This document shows positions 60,315-64,000 of a stretch of 64,000 nucleotides of DNA, piece after piece. Each line of letters opens with the position of its first letter. Within the stretch, counting starts at the first letter, position 1. A model generated the notes under the pieces. The model was given only the letters and a program-made list of their open reading frames with translations. It had not been told where the DNA came from and did no database searches. Both the position numbers and the translations under genes were made by a program. Source of the stretch: RGIG4708 sp045538875 (lineage in GTDB: Bacteria > Bacillota > Clostridia > UMGS1810); contig JAZQEG010000017.1 of assembly GCA_045538875.1 (NCBI GenBank), positions 13,772 to 77,771 on the forward strand, read 5' to 3'.

Positions 60315-60923
60315 ATGAATAAAGAACGATACGAAAAGCAACTACAAGCGTTAGACGAGTTCCCAATCTGGACGATTGAGCAAATTAAGGAATATCTACA
60401 TATGGACTTTGACACCGTACAAAAGATGGTAGAAGCTAAATGGCTGTATAAGTTCAGCGTTTCCAGATGTACCTTCTATTCCGTGTCTAACAAGAAATTC
60501 ACCAACCAGGCTATCATCAAGTCAATACTGTCTATTGATGCTATGTACCAGCTAAATTACAGCAAGTTTGACGGATGGCTGGTTCGTGATGACTCTCTCT
60601 ACGATAAATCCCTCATATCAAGAGGCGTAAAGCGTATTGGCTACCTGGACGATGACAACAGGTTCAATCTGTACCAGGTTATCGTTCCCCAAATACTCAC
60701 CGAGAAGGACTTTTCCAAGATGGCGAAGCTCCTTATCGACATACATAACAATAACGAGTGCGACTACATCCAGGTTGTCTTTGTGGTAAGAAACAACGAC
60801 ACATCGGCTCTGGAAGCCTACCTGGAAGAACAAGACCAGCTCATACCGTACTTTATGGCTGGGTACATCAAGTTCCAGGCGTTTTCCTTCTACCGTTCCC
60901 ATTTTGACTATTTGAAGTTATAA
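60315..60923 (+). CDS. Unknown mobile-element protein
   Basis: 202 aa, soluble, not recognised. The N-terminus (FPIWTIEQIKEYLHMDFDTVQKMVEAKWLYKF) looks like a winged helix; the second half alternates strands and helices (YLDDDNRFNLYQVIVPQILTEKDFSKM, IQVVFVVRNNDTSALEAYL). AAGGATT precedes ATG 60315. It is coupled to the replication-relaxation-like gene and probably works with it. Its stop overlaps the -35 of the next promoter. Confidence 0.75.
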   Translation: MNKERYEKQLQALDEFPIWTIEQIKEYLHMDFDTVQKMVEAKWLYKFSVSRCTFYSVSNKKFTNQAIIKSILSIDAMYQLNYSKFDGWLVRDDSLYDKSLISRGVKRIGYLDDDNRFNLYQVIVPQILTEKDFSKMAKLLIDIHNNNECDYIQVVFVVRNNDTSALEAYLEEQDQLIPYFMAGYIKFQAFSFYRSHFDYLKL

Positions 60924-60946
60924 TTCGGATTTTTCGACAATAGAAT
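60918..60946 (+). promoter_or_regulatory. Candidate element promoter (TTATAA-N17-TAGAAT)
   Basis: TTATAA (60918-60923), 17 bases, TAGAAT (60941-60946), followed by the same TATAAAAA as the promoter at 59684-59712. Confidence 0.55.
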
Positions 60947-61007
60947 ATAAAAAATATAAAAAATATTCTCAATAAAATGGTCGATAAGTAGAGAGGAAGG
61001 GAAAACG

Positions 61008-61145
61008 ATGGAATTAACAAGAGAAGAAAGACAATTTTTAGAGGAAGTAGTATTTTCCGAAGAAAACCAGAGACGAAATTTTGAGCTATTCATAGCTCAT
61101 ATGGAAGAAGACTATGCGAACAGTCTTTCTTGTCAAATAGCATAG
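61008..61145 (+). CDS. 45-aa acidic mini-protein
   Basis: Below the usual length cutoff. ATG 61008 follows GAGGAAGG by about eight bases. The product starts MELTREERQFLEEVVFSEEN and ends HMEEDYANSLSCQIA; it is acidic, predicted wholly helical, with one Cys. It has its own candidate promoter and terminator. Small acidic helical proteins are common in mobile elements as DNA mimics or antirestriction or anti-sigma partners; nothing here decides. Confidence 0.65.
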   Translation: MELTREERQFLEEVVFSEENQRRNFELFIAHMEEDYANSLSCQIA

Positions 61146-61149
61146 CCAT

Positions 61150-61183
61150 AAAGACTTGAACCCTTTAGGTTCTTGTCTTTTTT
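61150..61183 (+). terminator. Terminator of the 45-aa gene
   Basis: AAAGACTTGAACC / GGTTCTTGTCTTT stem (one mismatch) followed by T6, five bases after the stop. Confidence 0.85.
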
Positions 61184-61192
61184 GTTTTAGCG

Positions 61193-61221
61193 TTATATTC
61201 CTTCCTTATTTGTTATATAAT
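61193..61221 (+). promoter_or_regulatory. Candidate promoter of the structured leader
   Basis: TTATAT (61193-61198), 17 bases, TATAAT (61216-61221). Transcription would begin near 61228. Confidence 0.6.
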
Positions 61222-61247
61222 GAGATAAGAGCCTCCCGAAAGGGAGC

Positions 61248-61266
61248 GTAAATACAAGGGAAAGAA
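61248..61266 (+). repeat. Direct repeat GTAAATACAAGGG, copy 1
   Basis: 19-base repeat with one mismatch against copy 2, spaced by 66 bases. Confidence 0.7.
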
Positions 61267-61313
61267 ATAAATATTTATTCTGTAGGGTTTCTTTTCTCCT
61301 TAATTAAAATCAA

Positions 61314-61332
61314 GTAAATACAAGGGCAAGAA
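61314..61332 (+). repeat. Direct repeat GTAAATACAAGGG, copy 2
   Basis: Second copy; includes the Shine-Dalgarno-like AAGGG of the 7-codon uORF. Confidence 0.7.
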
Positions 61333-61339
61333 GAATAAT

Positions 61340-61379
61340 GTCGCACAACACTAACCATTAGTGTTTGTGCGACTTTTTT
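61340..61379 (+). terminator. Terminator in the structured leader
   Basis: 15-bp stem (one bulge) with a 3-base loop followed by T6. It overlaps the candidate uORF. Confidence 0.88.
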
Positions 61380-61380
61380 G

Positions 61381-61736
61381 TTGCTCCGACACTTTTTAAT
61401 GGTGTCGAACACTTTTAATGATTTTTTTGAATAAAAAAAGCGTATAACCATATTAGTTAAGGTTTCCAGTCCAAAACGCAACGCATTTTGGCTACCGTTG
61501 AGGTAACCACAAAAATCTTCGATTTTTAGTGGTCGGTATTTACCGAAGAAAATTTCCGCTTTGGGTTGCCTCGCAGAGTATATCCCATTCGCCTTCCGAG
61601 TGAAACGAAGGAAGGCTCTTAATCGGTTAGCCTTGAAAGTTTCTTTCGAGGCAAGTAAAAGTTTATTACACATTACTACTTTAGATAAACAACTACTACT
61701 TAAAACAAAATATATATTAGAAAGGAAGTATTGATT
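61381..61736. other. Non-coding spacer with further hairpins
   Basis: About 355 bases before the DUF3991-like gene. Hairpins: CGACAC/GTGTCG (61388-61407), AAAAATC/GATTTTT (61512-61528), TCGGTATTTACCGA (61534-61547), CCTTC/GAAGG (61591-61613), GCCTTGAAAG-TTT-CTTTCGAGGC (61630-61652). A 132-codon minus-strand frame covers part of it but has no ribosome-binding site. The function could be regulatory RNA, oriT or replication origin. Confidence 0.45.
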
Positions 61737-62708
61737 ATGATTACTTATAACTTAAATCAAGCAAAAGACTTTATTAAGCTCTCTACTCGTTGTTATTGTG
61801 ATTTGAAGGGAGATAAGAATTACTGTAAGTTACAAAAGTTAGATGCTATTGACTTCTGCCTTTGGTTTGATAACTCTCTCCTTGAAATAAAGGAGTTGTC
61901 CTTCCGACAAGCTCCTTTTGACTTTATTCTCTCCCTGGTAGATAAGAACCACATCAACACCAAGGCTTTCTTCGGGAACGCCTGTAAAGACAATTTTAGA
62001 GTTGCTTGTCTTCTGTTCTCCAAGTTCGTTAAGTGTGATGTTGAGAGAATACACGCCATCCGAGAGAAGTTCCTGACAGATAACCCTGGCTTCCTGTTTC
62101 CGAAGCTAGAACCCACTCCTGTTAATTTTGACAGCATCTTTGATTATCCCCGACACAAGTGTAACAAGATGATTTTTCCATACCTCTATGGGAACGGTGT
62201 CAGCAAGTCTGTTATTGCCGAGCTTATTTCCCGACAGTTTATTGCCTTTGAGGAGCAGTACAACAATATCATATATATCTGCCAGGACTGTCTGGACTAT
62301 CACGGCATCGAAAAACACGGTATCGGACATAAGCACTTTATGAAGCTGGAAGGAGAGCCTTTCCCCTTTGTTTATTTCCCAGAGGATTTAGAGGATGTCC
62401 GCAACGACAAATTTATCCAAGCTGAAGTTTTTGACACCACCCTGGCACTACTCCAGCATTTGAGCAAAGAGGACACTGAGCTATACAGCAACGTACTGTA
62501 TGTTTCCTTACATACCAGCAACTACAACAGAGAAGTACTTGACAATCTTCGTCTTGCCTTCCCGAACATCACTCTCAACTTCCACTTTGAAGACGAGAAG
62601 GGGTACAAAGCAAAGCCTATTCTGCTTGATACACCACCAGAACCAGCTTCCGAAACCGAGATAGAGGCTGTTGTCGATGATACAGATGACGAAGAGCTTC
62701 CATTTTGA
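61737..62708 (+). CDS. DUF3991/Toprim-like mobile-element protein
   Basis: 323 aa, soluble. The central part YLYGNGVSKSVIAELISRQFIAFEEQYNNIIYICQD resembles the DUF3991 region of primase-like Toprim proteins of plasmids and ICEs (a residue pattern of RGI, invading helix, liYE..ynNvvFv). The C-terminal part that should be Toprim is degenerate: the DxD position reads FHFEDE. It ends in an acidic tail EAVVDDTDDEELPF, like proteins that contact DNA-binding partners or SSB-like tails. ATG 61737 has AAAGGAAG upstream; TTG 61731 is in frame. The call is tentative. Confidence 0.6.
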   Translation: MITYNLNQAKDFIKLSTRCYCDLKGDKNYCKLQKLDAIDFCLWFDNSLLEIKELSFRQAPFDFILSLVDKNHINTKAFFGNACKDNFRVACLLFSKFVKCDVERIHAIREKFLTDNPGFLFPKLEPTPVNFDSIFDYPRHKCNKMIFPYLYGNGVSKSVIAELISRQFIAFEEQYNNIIYICQDCLDYHGIEKHGIGHKHFMKLEGEPFPFVYFPEDLEDVRNDKFIQAEVFDTTLALLQHLSKEDTELYSNVLYVSLHTSNYNREVLDNLRLAFPNITLNFHFEDEKGYKAKPILLDTPPEPASETEIEAVVDDTDDEELPF

Positions 62709-62733
62709 CATAATTCAGCTATTTTCTTATATT
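62705..62733 (+). promoter_or_regulatory. Promoter of the ArdC-like gene
   Basis: TTGACA (62705-62710) overlapping the previous stop, 17 bases, TATATT (62728-62733). A second reading, TTATAT (62727-62732) with N17 and TATCAT (62750-62755), overlaps it. Confidence 0.65.
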
Positions 62734-62803
62734 TTCCTCCCGATTTGCGTATCATCTAATATCAAAAGAAAATTAACCGTACAGAAAATTGGGAGGAATT
62801 AAA

Positions 62804-63733
62804 ATGGCTATGAATAAAAAAGTAATGGAAATCGTAACGGAACGTATTATCAACCGTATCACTACCGAGCAAAGACTACCCTGGCATCAACCCTGGGACT
62901 TTAGAAACGCACCGATAAACCACACAACGCTTAAAGCATACAGAGGGATTAACCTCTGGTTACTCAAAAGCGGACACGAGTATGTAACCTGGAACCAGCT
63001 TTGCGACATCCAGAAGCAAAACAAGGACATCAAGCTCCGTAAAGGGAGCAAAGCTCACCTGGTTGTGTATTTCAGTTTCAAGAAGACCACGAAGGATGTT
63101 ACCGATGCTGACGGTAACACCGAGCAAAAGGAAATGGATATTCCGTTCCTTCGCTACTACAATGTGTATGACATAGAAGACATTGACGGTATCTCTCCGA
63201 GAAGACCAGAAGTGAGCTATGAGCATAACCCCATTGAAGAAGCCGAGCAGATTATCAGTTCATACCTTGACCGTGAGAAAACCTTGAAGCTGGAATTTAA
63301 CGATGGTGGAAGTGCCTTCTACCGCCCAGCTACAGACCTTATAAGTGTTCCATCTCGTGAGCTTTATAAGAACCACGCTGAATACTACTCAACACTGTTC
63401 CACGAGATGACACATTCAACAGGACACGCTTCCAGACTGAACAGGCTGAAATCCCCAGCTTTTTTCGGGGATGAGTCATACAGCAAGGAAGAATTGTGTG
63501 CCGAGCTGGGAGCATCTATGCTCTGTGCCGAAACAGGCATTGACAACAGCGAAGCCACCGACAATAGTGTTGCTTATCTTCAAGGATGGCTGTCAGCTCT
63601 CCGTAACGATGCGACTCTCATTGTTTCGGCAGCTGGAAAAGCTCAAAAAGCTGTCGAATTTATTCTGGGTGAAACCGAAAATAACGAGAAATGTTACAAT
63701 TGTGTTACAAAAACGGCAAAAAACGCCGTTTGA
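62804..63733 (+). CDS. ArdC-family antirestriction protein (ssDNA-binding plus zincin)
   Basis: 309 aa. N-terminal ArdC domain with LPWHQPWDFRNAPINHTT and YRGINLWLL, which in plasmid ArdC binds single-stranded DNA and shields incoming DNA from restriction; C-terminal metallopeptidase domain with the zinc motif HEMTH in STLFHEMTHSTGH at about 206-210 and the later Glu in KEELCAELGASML. The pair is common on conjugative elements. ATG 62804 has GGGAGG seven bases upstream. Strong evidence that this region is mobile. Confidence 0.9.
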   Translation: MAMNKKVMEIVTERIINRITTEQRLPWHQPWDFRNAPINHTTLKAYRGINLWLLKSGHEYVTWNQLCDIQKQNKDIKLRKGSKAHLVVYFSFKKTTKDVTDADGNTEQKEMDIPFLRYYNVYDIEDIDGISPRRPEVSYEHNPIEEAEQIISSYLDREKTLKLEFNDGGSAFYRPATDLISVPSRELYKNHAEYYSTLFHEMTHSTGHASRLNRLKSPAFFGDESYSKEELCAELGASMLCAETGIDNSEATDNSVAYLQGWLSALRNDATLIVSAAGKAQKAVEFILGETENNEKCYNCVTKTAKNAV

Positions 63734-63796
63734 CTAGACCGATTTTCAAAATGTGTTATTATGCGAATACAAACATTAAACAAGGAGGTCAGAAAT

Positions 63797-64000
63797 ATGA
63801 CTTATACATATAATAACACAAGTAACATTTACATTAAAGCAGACGAAATACGTAAAATAATGGGTATTTCAAGGGCTTACTCATATAAAATCGTTAAACA
63901 ACTTAATGACGAATTAGAGAGTAAGGGATATATCATTGTCCCAGGAAGAACCAGCCGACAGTATTTTACCGAAAGATTAGTTTATGGAAAGGGATGTTAG
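63797..64000 (+). CDS. Excisionase-like small HTH protein
   Basis: 67 aa, ending exactly at the window edge with TAG. IYIKADEIRKIMGISRAYSYKIVKQLNDELESKGYIIVPGRTSRQYFTERLVYG is an HTH of the type encoded just before tyrosine integrases in Clostridial integrative elements, where it acts as excisionase or integrase regulator. ATG 63797 follows AAGGAGG. An extended -10 (TGTTATTAT at 63755-63762) lies upstream without a good -35. An integrase gene directly downstream is expected. Confidence 0.8.
   Translation: MTYTYNNTSNIYIKADEIRKIMGISRAYSYKIVKQLNDELESKGYIIVPGRTSRQYFTERLVYGKGC

Larger units (their letters stand above)
61228..61380 (+). ncRNA. Candidate attenuator leader or small RNA with a 7-codon uORF
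   Basis: From the promoter's expected start to a terminator (61340-61379; GTCGCACAACACTAA with its complement, then T6) is about 150 nt. It opens with CTCCC-GAAA-GGGAG, a GNRA hairpin (61234-61247), and holds two direct repeats of GTAAATACAAGGG (61248, 61314). The second repeat provides AAGGG before ATG 61338, which opens a 7-codon frame (Met-Ser-His-Asn-Thr-Asn-His-stop, ending 61361) lying inside the terminator stem, the layout of ribosome-controlled attenuators. The alternative is a free small RNA. Confidence 0.5.

Noticed and set aside
59804..60902. Minus-strand frames opposite the replication-relaxation-like genes
   Set aside because: They mirror the well-supported plus-strand genes and lack start signals.
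61275..61673. 132-codon minus-strand frame in the element core
   Set aside because: No Shine-Dalgarno, no recognisable domain, and it crosses several hairpins and a plus-strand terminator; better explained as non-coding.
1..64000. CRISPR array
   Set aside because: No regularly spaced direct repeats of the right length, and no cas genes.
1..64000. Insertion sequence or transposase
   Set aside because: No transposase-like protein was found; the only mobility signs are those of the integrated element on the right.

Overview
The window comes from an AT-rich, spore-forming, anaerobic-type Firmicute, most likely a member of the Clostridia. The evidence is the sporulation trio yqfC/yqfD/ylbJ, the hrcA-grpE-dnaK-dnaJ heat-shock operon with a CIRCE operator, AddAB instead of RecBCD, a ZTP-riboswitch-controlled purine operon, copper-amine-oxidase-like stalk and SLH surface proteins, and promoters that fit a SigA TTGACA-N17-TATAAT consensus. 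No species call is justified. Up to about 59.3 kb almost every gene is on the minus strand; the exceptions are ylbJ, a 46-aa N/Q-rich mini-protein and a small P-loop protein.

Layout of the chromosomal part: 1-3.3 kb, phoH (3' end cut by the window edge), yqfD and yqfC, with ylbJ divergent; 3.4-5.6 kb, a DUF348/G5/3D cell-wall protein and the 5S rRNA maturase rnmV (B. subtilis has the same two neighbours); 5.6-12.5 kb, UPF0210 and its ACT partner, copA, rlmB, thrB and hom, probably read mainly from a perfect promoter before hom; 12.5-14.7 kb, dnaX, SRP RNA and tRNA-Arg(ACG); 14.9-18.2 kb, the mini-gene, a secreted stalk-domain protein and a flavodoxin-like reductase; 18.3-19.2 kb, rplM-rpsI; 19.3-26.2 kb, addBA; 26.3-31.2 kb, the HrcA regulon; 31.2-34 kb, hemW, a patatin lipase, a 54-aa DUF3006-like protein and a lone P-loop gene; 34-46.5 kb, a nine-gene operon purE-F-M-N-O-(AICAR transformylase)-D-L-fhs behind a ZTP riboswitch; 46.6-54.2 kb, a PqqD-like protein with an OPT peptide transporter, an EamA transporter, a WG-repeat/SLH surface protein and a DUF2130 protein.

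The purine operon makes a closed circuit. ZTP (from AICAR) builds up when 10-formyl-THF is short, the riboswitch then lets the operon be transcribed, and the operon includes fhs, which makes 10-formyl-THF, and the two formyl-THF users PurN and AICAR transformylase. IMP cyclohydrolase is the archaeal-type PurO, separate from the transformylase. The PurF has no N-terminal catalytic cysteine and an altered glutamine-site motif, so it may use ammonia.

From about 54.3 kb to the right edge the DNA looks like an integrated mobile element. A 12-bp sequence equal to the guaA 3' end (coding Glu-Trp-Glu-stop) lies beside an orphan terminator at the left junction. The element carries (i) a seven-gene minus-strand operon, headed by an XRE regulator, in which the six downstream proteins carry zinc-ribbon-like Cys clusters (five of them CxxC-X10-CxxC), three of which are encoded by a 68-bp repeat; and (ii) plus-strand maintenance genes: a replication-relaxation-like protein, a DUF3991-like protein, an ArdC-type antirestriction protein, and a small excisionase-like HTH protein at the very end. 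The leaders of these genes are unusually structured, with UNCG hairpins, a candidate uORF-terminator attenuator and a shared non-consensus -35 hexamer. The zinc-ribbon operon is the best candidate for an undescribed system.
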